DNA of 64,000 nt. Source: Fasciola hepatica. Its lineage: Eukaryota > Platyhelminthes > Trematoda > Plagiorchiida > Fasciolidae. The notes beneath the pieces were generated by a model. The model was not told where the DNA came from. It did not search any database and saw only the letters and a list, made by a program, of their open reading frames with translations. Of the stretch, positions 10,686-20,799 are shown piece by piece (position 1 is the first letter of the stretch; the number at the start of each line of letters is the position of its first letter). The stretch is from contig CANUEZ040000168.1 of assembly GCA_948099385.1 (NCBI GenBank), positions 497,501-561,500 of the forward strand, in the 5' to 3' direction. The translations under genes and the position numbers were made by a program.

Positions 10686-11342
10686 AAGCCAACCTGTATA
10701 GCTCGTTGGGTCGCTGAGGTGCGCAAGCCGACACAGCACGTCAAGGTGCAGTCGCGTTGAGTAGACGGGCTTGTGCACGATCATCATGACGATCGGGAAC
10801 CCGTTTGGGAAAAAGAATTACCTGTTCCAGGTTGTCAGTAACGGCAAGTGCTTCCGTTTTTTCCCGAGGGTAGTAGTACCGGACGAGTGTGTAAGCCAGT
10901 CGCTGTTGTGGACATTAAAGTCCCCTGGGATGTTTATGTCGGGACCAGGGTCATTTGTCAAAATATCCTCCGCAGCTTGCGACAACGATTCAAAAAAGGG
11001 AACAAGCATTAATATCAGGGGAACGATAGAGCATGTAGAAATAACGGATGGAAAGTAGAATATTAGGCTTTATCTACCTGATCTGAAGCTCTCGACTAGA
11101 AATGTCCAAACTGGATAGGCGGGATGGTGTGACAGATTTGTGGATATAGGCGCATATACAGGACTCGTCCTAAAAAGAATGCGAAAGAGAAGATAGCTGG
11201 GAAAAAGATGGGTTGTGTCAGAGGAGAGAGAAATTTCAGTGTCGGACAAAAACAGCACCAGGGAGGAGTAAGATTCAATAAACTTATGCACAGAATCCGT
11301 GTTACAATTTAGTCTAGGAATGCTTGTGAGTGCGATATGCAA
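10686..11342 (-). mobile_element. Jockey/I-like endonuclease remnant, duplicate copy
   Basis: Duplicate of 740-1396 with the same GDFN-containing frame (10818-11009) and the same breaks. Confidence 0.6.
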
Positions 11343-11745
11343 GTCGAGTGAGCGTTTCTGATAGCGCGTACGTATTGGTTTGATTGATTATTAATACATT
11401 ACTCAAATGAGTGAACATGCTTAAGAAACGTGTTTAATTTATTTCCTACAATTGAGCTACTGTTTTCATCAGAGGCGCAGTAACCTGCAACATATTACAT
11501 TAATGTTACATTGAAGGAGAGAAATTAGTAAGAAGAAAGAATGCTGGAGGTTTCTGGGTGAACCATACTTTACAGTTGCCCACACCAAAAAGGGGGTTTT
11601 CTCTTGGGAATCCTAACCGGAGCCTTTGACTCAAAAGTCTGACCCACAAAGAAGTGGGGTGTTAACCCAGTACGGGAAGGTGGCTGAAGAACCCGTGAAG
11701 GAACTTCTTCTGGTCTCTTAGATATTGACCTTTGGCCTAAAGCTG
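11343..11745. other. No gene seen (duplicate spacer)
   Basis: Duplicate of 1397-1799; nothing recognised. Confidence 0.5.
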
Positions 11746-12128
11746 ATAACCTAAGCTTAAATCCCTGTAAATGCTCAAATGTCGCCTTTTCTCTTCTCAA
11801 ACGATCTAAGTATGTGAACTTTCTGGAATCCTCTCCAGACATTCACGCAGGAAACATCTCCGTTTGTCGTCAACTACCAGTTAAATACCTTGGGATTACG
11901 ATAAACCATAATCTTTGTTGGACTGAACATGTTGCCTGTGTTTCCACAAGAGTGAAAACCAACCCACAACGTTTTGCGACCGAAAGCAATGTCTGTACCC
12001 CCTTATTTCGTTCAACGTTTTGTCCTTGCGTGCATACCACCTCACTGGTTCTATTGTTCTCCTGTCTTATTCTCTGACCTACATGCTAAAGATTTCACCA
12101 TATTAGAAAGGTCTCTCGAACACGTATC
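11746..12128 (+). pseudogene. CR1-like RT fragment, duplicate copy
   Basis: Duplicate of 1800-2182, joined at about 12129 to RTE-B at the same base. Confidence 0.65.
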
Positions 12129-14710
12129 AGACAATCGATTGTTCTTGTCTACCACAAATTTCCGACAAAGCTCGCGTCGCACAGCGACACGGCGCTCTAA
12201 CTCTGCAGATACTCTAATCTAGATTGATCATATCGCCGTAAGCTACCGGTGGCACAGTTCTGTTCACAACTGCAGATCTTACTGGTTCACGTACGTAGAG
12301 TCGGACCATGCATTAGTTTTAATGTGATTATCTCTCCAATTCCATGGTCATCGTCGCAAACCGCAAACCCGATTAGCCGTGCAACGTTTGTGCGATCCAG
12401 AAGTACGCACCCTTTATGAGCAGAAGTTAGCACATGAGTTAGGATCTACGACGAACAGTAATGTAGATGAGCATTAGGCCCATATCAAACAGGCGATGCA
12501 CTTTGCAGCGGGTTTTGCCTGTGGTCCCAGATCCGTTGTCCATCAAAGATAATGGATCTCGCAAGAGCCACTGAGTACAACCGAGCAAAAGCGTCCGCTC
12601 TCGAACCGTAAGGAGATGAATAAGATGCGGAGAAAGCTGCAAAGGCAAGTTACGAAACACACTAAGAAGGATCACGAAAATTGGTGGGTCAAGGTAGCTG
12701 AAGGAATGGAAATAGCAGCTGCTTCAGGTAACATTCAAAGACTGTTCAAACTTATTCGTGACACCGGTGGACGGCGCATCCATGTCAGTGAAACGATTTG
12801 CGATAGAAATGGAGAACCCATCCATGGGCCGATGGGCCGAGTACTTCAAGGGACAGTTTAGCTGGCTGCACGCTAGTGTAGTTACTCCTGTGTCAACAAC
12901 TGTGACTCCTTGGGTGGTATCACTTGAGCCCCCATCGGAAGTAGCAGTAGAGTCATGCATTTGATTATTAAAGCGAGGGAAAGCGGCAGGTCCCGATGAA
13001 CTTCCTCCAGTTCTTTTCAAACTGGGTGGTGAGGCGTTGATAAAATCACTTACCGCTTTGCTCCGTGACATTTGGAACGAGGAGCGTGTTTCGTTAATAT
13101 GGAGTGAGTAATTGATTGTTCTCATCTTCAAGAAGGGAATACGCAATGACTGCAGTAATCATCGTGGGATTAGCTTAATTCCGATAGTCACCAAACTATT
13201 AGCCTCGATTCTACTGCACCGTCTTACACCCGCTCGCGAGAGGAATGTCCGCTAGCAGCAGGCTGGATTTCACCCAGGACGAAGATGCGTCGACCGGATT
13301 TTTACTCTCCGCCAACTACTTGAAACGCGTCACACGCACCGCCGACCAACAATATTGGTCTTGTTAGACCTAAAAGGCACCTTCGATTCAGTTGATCGAA
13401 CATCGCTTTTCAGTGTTCTTCATCGAAAAGGTATGCCTCAGAAGTTCGTGAACCTAATGAGATCATTGTATTCTCATACTTCTGGCCACATTGGAGTTTA
13501 CGGTGAACTATCCGGTCGGTTCAAAACGACCAGTGGTGTTCGACAAGGATGTCCTATGTCTCCAGTCCTGTTCAACTTCGTCATGGACGAAATAATGGAG
13601 AGTGCGTTGCAAAATATTCAGGATGTAGGCGTCCAACTAGGAAATAGTGAAAAGCTATGTGACCTAGATTACGCGGACGACGTTGTCTGCTTGTTTGAAT
13701 CCACGGAACATGTTCAACGTGCACTAGATAATCTCGCAAGAGCTGTAGCTCCATTCGGAATGCGCTTTGCACCTTCAAAGTGCAAGGTGATGTTACAAGA
13801 CTGGACGTCAACGATTCCGAGCTTGATGCTCGATGGGGAGGTGCCGTCAGTTGTCGACCATTTCACTTACCTCGGCAGCAGCGTGACGACGGATGGGAGC
13901 ACTGTAGTAGAGGTGAGCACGCGGATATCCAAGGCTCGAGTGGCGTACGCTGGACTGAAGCACTTGTGGCGTCGATCTGATATTTCACTGAAGCTGAAAG
14001 GTCGTGTATACTGTGCTGCAGTGCGTTCAGTTTTGTTGTATGGTTGCGAAACTTGGAGTCTGCGTGCTGAAGATATTCGTCGTCTTGAGGTTTTCGGCCA
14101 CCGATATTTACGTAGTATCGCTAAGATCGGGTGGAATAGCCGAGCAAGTAATGATGAGGTCAGAAATCGAGTATTGGGTACTAATTCGGAGAACGTTTTG
14201 TCACAGCGTAGCCAACTTAGTAGACTTCGTTGGTTGGGACACGTGTTACGCATGTTAAACACGTCTACCGTACCGTGTCCTATTCTCCGCCCCTCCTAGG
14301 GAGTGGAAGAGACCACGTGGAGGTCAACAGATGACGTGGCAACGAGGAATGAGAAAATGTACAGCAGACTTAGGAAAATTAGGTGCTTCAAGCCTTCGTG
14401 GTTGGGGTCCAAAAGATCTGTCTTCCAGTTGGCTGGAGACACTGAAGGATATGGCTGCGAACCGCAAACAGTGGCGATCATGTTGTTACTTTCTATCGAA
14501 TCAGAATGACTGATCGATGTGCGTTTGTACAGTTAGACTGCATTCTGTGTGTTGGCTACTAGGGCACTCTTTCCTTTTCCCACCCATGTAGGTCCACTCC
14601 CTGTCCATCTTGTATATTTATACTTTCTAATTCAACGTGCAACATGGTGAGAAAGGCAGTGGTCAGTGGGGCTTGCCCTGCTGTTTAACGCTGTACGATG
14701 ATGATGATGA
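12129..14710 (+). mobile_element. RTE-B retrotransposon, copy 2 (duplicate)
   Basis: Duplicate of 2183-4764, with the same endonuclease/linker stops, RT and (GAT)n tail. It arose with the segmental duplication, not by separate insertion, because the flanks are identical. Confidence 0.8.
13355..14299 (+). pseudogene. RTE-B reverse transcriptase, duplicate copy
   Basis: The same 314-residue open frame as at 3409-4353, with the YADD box at about 13670-13681. Confidence 0.85.
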
Positions 14711-15592
14711 CTTATCCTATGTAATTGGTATACCTCGTGAAGATCTCACAGACTCCATTATATCACAACACCATAAAATGTTCAAAAGATTCGCCGAGGG
14801 AATTCTGAATGACTCAGTTCATCTGCTTAACAGGAGTCTCGGCATGTGCTTCCTCCCCTTCCTCGCAACAACTATAAAATGATTTATGCACGCACGACTG
14901 CCTGCCGGTCCTCCGTTGTCCCTTACCTCGCTTGATTTTAATATAATCCAGCAAACATCGACGCTGAACTTAGACAACATTTATTGTCTTAGCTCCTACA
15001 TCATCCCTAAACATAGGGTTGTGTTTGTATCTGCTGCTTTCTTTTTTCGTGTAACTGCTGTGGGCATAGCTATTTACTACCGGATATTCATCCACCGGGG
15101 TGCATAAAGCAAACACTTATCCTGACTTGAAAGTGAAACCTGATTGTTATAAGGATCCTGCCTTGTCTTCGCTGGTGCTTTGTTATCGATCAGCTTTTTG
15201 GATTCAGTCCTCAGCCCTATGCACCCAATGCATCACGCGGAAAGTAGATGGAGCAACATCATTTTGGGCTGACGGCTGTTATACTTCAGCGGGCGATAGC
15301 TGCTCAGTAAAGTGCGATGACTTCTTCAACCGTCGTGAGAAACCCCAAGTACTCCACTTCTACGACCATCTAGTGGAGGTTTTTAGACCGGCCAATTGTT
15401 TCGCTCTGTGTTTATTTGCAGCAGTGTTCTCTCCAGGTGCATAGTGGTGAGAACCAAATGTTGCCCATCAACTGGTTCAGAGACTAGACTTCATCTGGCC
15501 TCTACCCATTGACCTGTCGGGCATGATTGCATCCCCGATTTAAGACAGCCATCCTGCATAGTTCTTTGGATCATTGAGGCAAGCAAGCCATC
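14711..15592. other. Unexplained 0.9-kb flank, duplicate copy
   Basis: Duplicate of 4765-5646, including the 114-codon open frame at 15100-15444. No family recognised. Confidence 0.5.
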
Positions 15593-15935
15593 AGACTACT
15601 CCAAGGCGTCGTCTCGTCGTGGTCTGTGTGGCAAGACTGGAACTGCTTTGTACATTTTCTCCTGCCCGTTGCTTGTTCTCGTACATATTAGAGTATAGTA
15701 ACTCTTGTATAATCGTTTCAGCTATGGCCCTGTCACAATTTGATTGAAGCCTAACTTCGGGTTATCCATATATCAACAGTTCTGTTAATATGTGTTTATT
15801 GATTATTGCAGTCTGGCCTACACCTATCGACCTGTCTGGCTTCAGGAACCCATCCGGATAGATCTTTGAGTTATGGAGATACGCGAGTTATCCCACAACG
15901 CCACAGCGTAGTCCCACCGTGATGGCAAGGCATTT
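15466..15935. repeat. Two copies of the low-copy dispersed repeat
   Basis: Related segments at 15466-15620 and 15811-15935 share the same ordered landmarks as 5520-5700. The second is clearly more diverged. Confidence 0.45.
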
Positions 15936-17167
15936 TGTTGAACATCCTCTATGGCAAAGCTGAAAAGAAACGGAGTGTAGTGGAGAAGAGATGCCATGAA
16001 CGAAACGGCCTAGTACATTATCAGCAAGAATCACTAAGCTTGATTCCGATATATTTACAAGGTTCCAATAGGTGAAGCGTGTTGCCGATCCGGGCGACAA
16101 TAGAACCGGTTACCAATAAAACGCATTTAAGCTGGCTTCAAAACACGAATAGGGCAAAATCCGTACCAGATAGACTGACGAAGAGCAAAGCTGCATGTGA
16201 CCAGGCACGTCCCCGTATTGCGAATAGGGGGTCAAGGCTCGTCGACGAGCAGCGGCACTGATCAACGAGGAGGGGGTTTCCTGCTTGAAAAGCACTACTC
16301 ATCAAAACACCTACATCCGAGGGCAGCACTGGTACGTGGCGAAAGTGGCTCGCCCCTGCCTAAAGCCACTGCCCCTTGTCGTACCTGAAATCCGCGTGTT
16401 TTCGTTTACTACCGTTATCTTAGATTATTTTGGCATTGGTAAAGTGTACTCATTTGGACAGACTAGCACACTACACTTTCATTAGTTACGCTCAAATATG
16501 CACATCGTTGGTCAGAATAATACTGATCTGCCGTCGTCTGTTTATCAGTAACTCGGGTTAGCTACAATCTTGGCGTTCATCCAGCTGTTTGAAGTTTGTC
16601 GGATTCAGTCTACTTGGTGCCGCTTAGTTTTGGTTCACCATTATTTCCTACTTCTGGTCCCAGAAATCTGACGCAATTTGGTTCGTCGGCTATGGTCTCT
16701 AGTTAGCCGATTTTTTCGCTCTCCGTCAGTTCCTCAGGAATGACAGAAAAACCAAGAAACAAAGATCTCTCGCCTCTTTTTACAATCACGAAATAGACAT
16801 GGTACAGAAAGGAAGAGTTTGGAGCACCAAAGCAAAACAGTGGTCCATAGCGAAGAGTCGATTCGGCACATGAACAGAATATTACAGACTAGGACTGTGA
16901 ATAAGGTACCCGGTTTTCGAAAGCTTTTCCTTAGCTTTGAACATGTCTAACATGGTTCATTACCGGGCCTGTAGCGCTACCCACAGTACTGCTTGAATTC
17001 CCAAGACACAATGGCTCCCAAAACGCCCCCAGATAGCACCAACTGGGACTCGCTCATCAAAAATTCAGAAATATTTCTGAAAATATCAACGTACCTGGAT
17101 ATGGCGAAAAAAGACGTACACTGGTTAGTCTTCGATGAGTAGAATACACTTAGGAGGAATAACCTGG
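15936..17167. other. No gene recognised
   Basis: Only short open frames with no motif. Nothing in this stretch resembles the retrotransposon families seen elsewhere in the window. Confidence 0.45.
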
Positions 17168-17325
17168 GAAGTATTTTTTTATTGCATACTCGCGTATGAG
17201 TGCAGTAGAACGAGTATACCCCATAGCCACGAAGGCACACTGCACTATTAGGGATAACCGGTAACCAGACCCTAAGACTTGGAGTGGAGAATCACAAGGT
17301 CCCAATGGGTCAGGTGTGGTAACGA
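17168..17325 (-). repeat. SINE-1 fragment (tail half)
   Basis: 'cgcgtatgagtgcagt' through 'actgcactattagggataac' and 'tcccaatgggtcaggtgtgg' match the body and tail of SINE-1. The tRNA-like head is missing. Confidence 0.6.
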
Positions 17326-17729
17326 TACTGAAGTGCGATTAGGTAGTTTAATTTAGTATGAATGGAGATGGCAAGAATAGCTATAAAACAGAATCATCCG
17401 ATCGATGGAGTAGGAGAGATTTAGTCCAAACAGGAACGAAAGTTCTAGTATGTGAGGCTTTACTCATCTGAAATTTGACACATGCTACAATGGAAACGAG
17501 AACAATGTTATAAGCTCAAATACACACTAAACGATAACAACAAAACACAACATTCTCTGCCGGTTGAATAGTTCTGGCGATATTCCCAGCGAAAGAATAT
17601 AACAGATCAGTCGTTGATACGTTTAGTGTGTCGCACCTCTCTGTTTTCTACAAAACAAGGTCTGATGAGTTGTTGTTATGCTGTTATGTCTTCGGTGCTT
17701 TCATTCGTATGCTTGCGTATCAGTTTGTG
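17326..17729. other. No gene recognised
   Basis: Spacer between a SINE-1 fragment and the Gypsy integrase remnant. No motif seen. Confidence 0.4.
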
Positions 17730-18003
17730 GGTTCTTGGAAGAGGAGGTATGCAAAGTCACGACGGGCGTCTCAATAGACTGTGCTGTCTTCGGCACTGAA
17801 GGATAATCGATTAACCGTTCACCTCTTTCTACTCCCGCTTGTGCCAAATGCCGAAGCGATATAATTTCTTCGTATCCGACTGGGAGACGCACATTAGCAT
17901 ACTCTGGGTTGCAGCCAATAAGTTCCACGTCGTTCATCAATGGATTGTACTTGGACTGTGTTGTATAAATTTTCGCACGCTTGCTCGTTTTTTTACATAG
18001 CAT
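17730..18003 (-). pseudogene. CsRn1-like Ty3/Gypsy integrase C-terminus
   Basis: The minus-strand frame contains SKYNPLMNDVELIGCNPEYA, then NVRLPVGYEEIISLRHLAQ. This is the pattern seen at the integrase C-terminus of CsRn1-clade Gypsy elements of flukes ('..SKYDPLV..VEL....YAHVRLP.GRE.TVSLRDLAP'). It lies downstream, on the same strand, of the RNase H/integrase core at 19045-19890, but about 1 kb of unrelated-looking sequence separates them. Confidence 0.6.
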
Positions 18004-19044
18004 TTCATGAACAGTTCTACTTTTACGTTTCAGCTGATGTACTCCAATTATTAGACGAGCAAAGCGTTCTCATTCTGACACGGTCTTCTCAATCATACTG
18101 ATTTTGCTGATTTCGTTGCTGGTCTACGTTTCAGACTGACTTACGTTCCTTCGCAGCAAAACGGGTCCAGGTGAAAGCAACCAATTTGGTTGAGAAGTAC
18201 CGGTGGATGACCTGTTATGGTTCAAAAGACGTTCCTGAGATGTGACCTTAGTTGCTGCACACAACAAAGATCTGACTGAATGCAAAACATCCGGTAGTAC
18301 AGTCTTTCAGCTGCCGAGCTCCATTATTGGAGGACACACTCCCTCAGCTTCTACGACCGCGTTCGTCGAGGAAGTCAACGAGAAAAGACCGCGGAGTGCC
18401 AACCGCGTGTATTCACACTGGGCCTGAGTACAGAGGTCGCACGCTAGCCTGCGCCGAAGAAGTGTGCCGGAAGTAGCGCTAGCGGTTGCCACATGCGCGA
18501 AGCGTACAGTCAAGCAAGCTACAGATGGGGTGTCATCGGCTGATCAATATACCATTCCTCAAGACCGCAGAGTTAAATGAACGGCTTTCCATAATGTTCC
18601 ACTTGACTCTTGTGTAACGAAGAAGGTAAGACAGCCGAGGAATACCTGTATTTGCGCAGCTAGACAGGTTAACTTGGTGAAACATATACAACCGTTTATA
18701 TGGTCCTTTTTCCAGACTGCGCTGTAGCAACAACGATCCGTCGGCTATCTCAGCCCTTCGGCCGCGTTCCGACCAGTTGCCTGTGGCCATCAGCTTGATT
18801 CTTTCGCGCACTATTTCCGTTCGCCTGGTCCGATTGTTTCTAATGACGGCTTGATCGGTAGCCCTTCGCATGGGCTATCTTGCCAGTTTCCTGAGAACCC
18901 GCTGCGTCCTACCTGCCAGTGCTGAATGCCTCTTTTTGTCTGCCGAGCAATGCTCCCGACATTCCCCGTTTGTTCTTTGGTCTGCGGCCGCTGAGTAATT
19001 GACCTGGCCGGTTTGATATTCGCATCGTTCTGTTGCCATAGCAT
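18004..19044. other. Unassigned segment between two Gypsy integrase pieces
   Basis: Expected to hold the rest of the integrase if the element were whole, but I could not find it. A minus-strand frame at 18533-18871 (112 codons, Arg-rich, RTRRTEIVRERIKLMATGNW) is not recognised. This may be a later insertion or a rearrangement. Confidence 0.35.
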
Positions 19045-19890
19045 TGCTCGCTACAACTGCACTGTGGGTTGTACGTTGTTGTTCTACTAGTTACAATACT
19101 TTTTCGTGGAGGGACTGCTTCAGTTCGTTTGATATGAAGGCTGGGCCTCCATCTAAAGGAACGAAATCCGGCATTCCAAAAATGGAAAAGGGGTTAACGA
19201 AGCATTTTGAAAGTTTTTGTGTTCGCACTGCAGCATGGGTAGGAAAATGGGAATTGAAAGTATTCATCACGAATTGACAGAATGTATTTATTGTGAGCTT
19301 GTGGATGAAGTGGGCCACTGAAATCAACGCTCAGTCTTTCGAATGGTTTAGTAGCCTTGATTACTTTGGTGGTAGACGGGTCGAAGAATCAAAGCTTAAG
19401 TTCGGCACAGACAGTATTTTTGATTCACGGATCTTTGATGGAGAACGGGACTCTTTGGTCACAAAACACTCCATTCGTGTCACTCCAAGAGGACAGCGTT
19501 TTGAAGTTGTTCTAGGTCGAAAATTAAGGATGACATGCACAGTATCCTCGAGAAAGAGTCTCCGCAACTTTGTTGTTGACTCGTAGTTTGTAAGCCATGT
19601 CAAGGGAGAACCAGGCGATTTCAATTCACCAACGCCGTGTTTTGTCGTTGCTTATTTTGTTTTTTGCTTTCCGGGTGGTACATAAAAGCAACGGAACGCT
19701 GGTCGGTCACAAGTATGAAATGAGTTCCTATGAGATAGTTTCGATTTTCTAGTTATCTCCAGTATGGCATAAGCTTCCTTTTCAATCGCTGAGCGATGAG
19801 GTTTGCTTGGTGTGAGAGTCTTCTGAAAGAATGCGTCAAGTCGCCTGTTTTACTTCAAATGGCAGCAATGGTGACGTCAGAAGCATGTTT
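19045..19890 (-). mobile_element. CsRn1-like Ty3/Gypsy RNase H and integrase core remnant
   Basis: Minus strand, right to left. ASDVTIAAI, then SAIEKEAYAILEITRK, is the RNase H region of Gypsy elements. A frame-shifted TCDRPAFRCFYVPPGKQ where 'VTDQRSVAFMYHPESK' is usual follows. Then comes the integrase core with SHFPTHAAVRTQ, then FSIFGMPDFVPLDGGPAFIS followed by NELKQSL, in which the second catalytic Asp is visible ('PLDGG' for the usual 'HSDRG'). Several frameshifts and stops are present. No LTR was recognised. The CsRn1 placement is by motif resemblance only. Confidence 0.65.
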
Positions 19891-19922
19891 CCGAAACCAA
19901 AAGGACATTTTAGTCTACAGTC

Positions 19923-20060
19923 ATGGTATTAGATGGCTTTGCTCTCACCCGGCTTACTACTAAGCCTGACCCACTGAGGCCTTATGTGGTTCACAACTTG
20001 GAGACTCAGGATCATGGTTGCTGGTTACTCACTCCTAGTATGAATGATGGCGACACAATC
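19923..20060 (+). repeat. SINE-1 fragment (tail half, opposite orientation)
   Basis: 'cctgacccactgaggcctta' with 'tgtggttcacaacttggaga' and 'ctggttactcactcctagta' match the complement of the SINE-1 body. It is diverged and head-less. Confidence 0.5.
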
Positions 20061-20269
20061 ACATACGTTCTTGCTCGTATAACAACTACAAACTTAACGC
20101 CCCACAAACATTCGCGGACTGAACCATTACATTGATTCTGTACACTAATTTCGCCAATCTTCACTTGCTCTATTCCTGACTAAAACTCAAATATCCTCCT
20201 CATCAGACACCACCCACCTTCAATCCCCTAACAATAGCTTTCACTCTTATTTTTTACCCAAAGCTGGCG
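20061..20269. other. Spacer, nothing recognised
   Basis: Short stretch between the SINE-1 fragment and the Jockey-like endonuclease. No motif seen. Confidence 0.35.
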
Positions 20270-20665
20270 TTCATGCCTCTGTCCACCAACCCAGTTGACA
20301 CGGTCAGACTACAAAACCTTGACCTTGGTGAATCTCAGTTTATGTGGCTGAAGCTCCGACTTCTTCCCTTTAGTCACCACTTCTGTGTTGTTTCCCATTC
20401 ACCCAGCAGTGGCGACACACCCATCTCCAATTCATCTCCGAACATTCGGCACTTGTTTGTGACGGACCCCAACTACCATATCACCATTTTAGATCTTAAT
20501 GTTTACAATTGATCTATTTACCTAACACTTCGGCTCTAGGGCACGAAGCTGAACACAACCTGTGCTAACTAACTGACCTCCCCACGCCTATCCTCGATCG
20601 AGCTGGCGACCGTGCCCATACACCCAATCATATTCTTACTTATGCTCCTTTTTTTATTTTCAGAC
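20270..20665 (+). mobile_element. Jockey/I-like endonuclease remnant
   Basis: Plus-strand frames read WLKLRLLPFSHHFCVVSHSP followed by SSGDT, then HLFVTDPNYHITILDLNVYN, where related elements have the GDFN motif; the Gly of that motif is lost. In another frame PTPILDRAGDRAHTPNHILT corresponds to the usual 'PTR.PDR...'. It belongs to the same family as the minus-strand remnants at 740-1396 and 10686-11342. No RT is attached. Confidence 0.55.
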
Positions 20666-20799
20666 ATCTCCATTTGGCTCATCGAACGATTGTTCTGTTT
20701 TCTGCTACATCAATTTTACTCTACCCAATCCTCTACCCAGTTCGAGACACATTTTGGCGCTACAGTTCAGCCAGCTGCGACAACTTCCCCGAATTCCAA

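Larger units (their letters stand above)
9947..15592. repeat. Segmental (direct) duplication, copy 2
   Basis: Near-perfect repeat of 1-5646. To its left it continues seamlessly into RTE-A and MRPS17, which suggests the unit may be about 9.9 kb long with its left part outside the window. To its right the sequence diverges at 15593. Confidence 0.95.
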
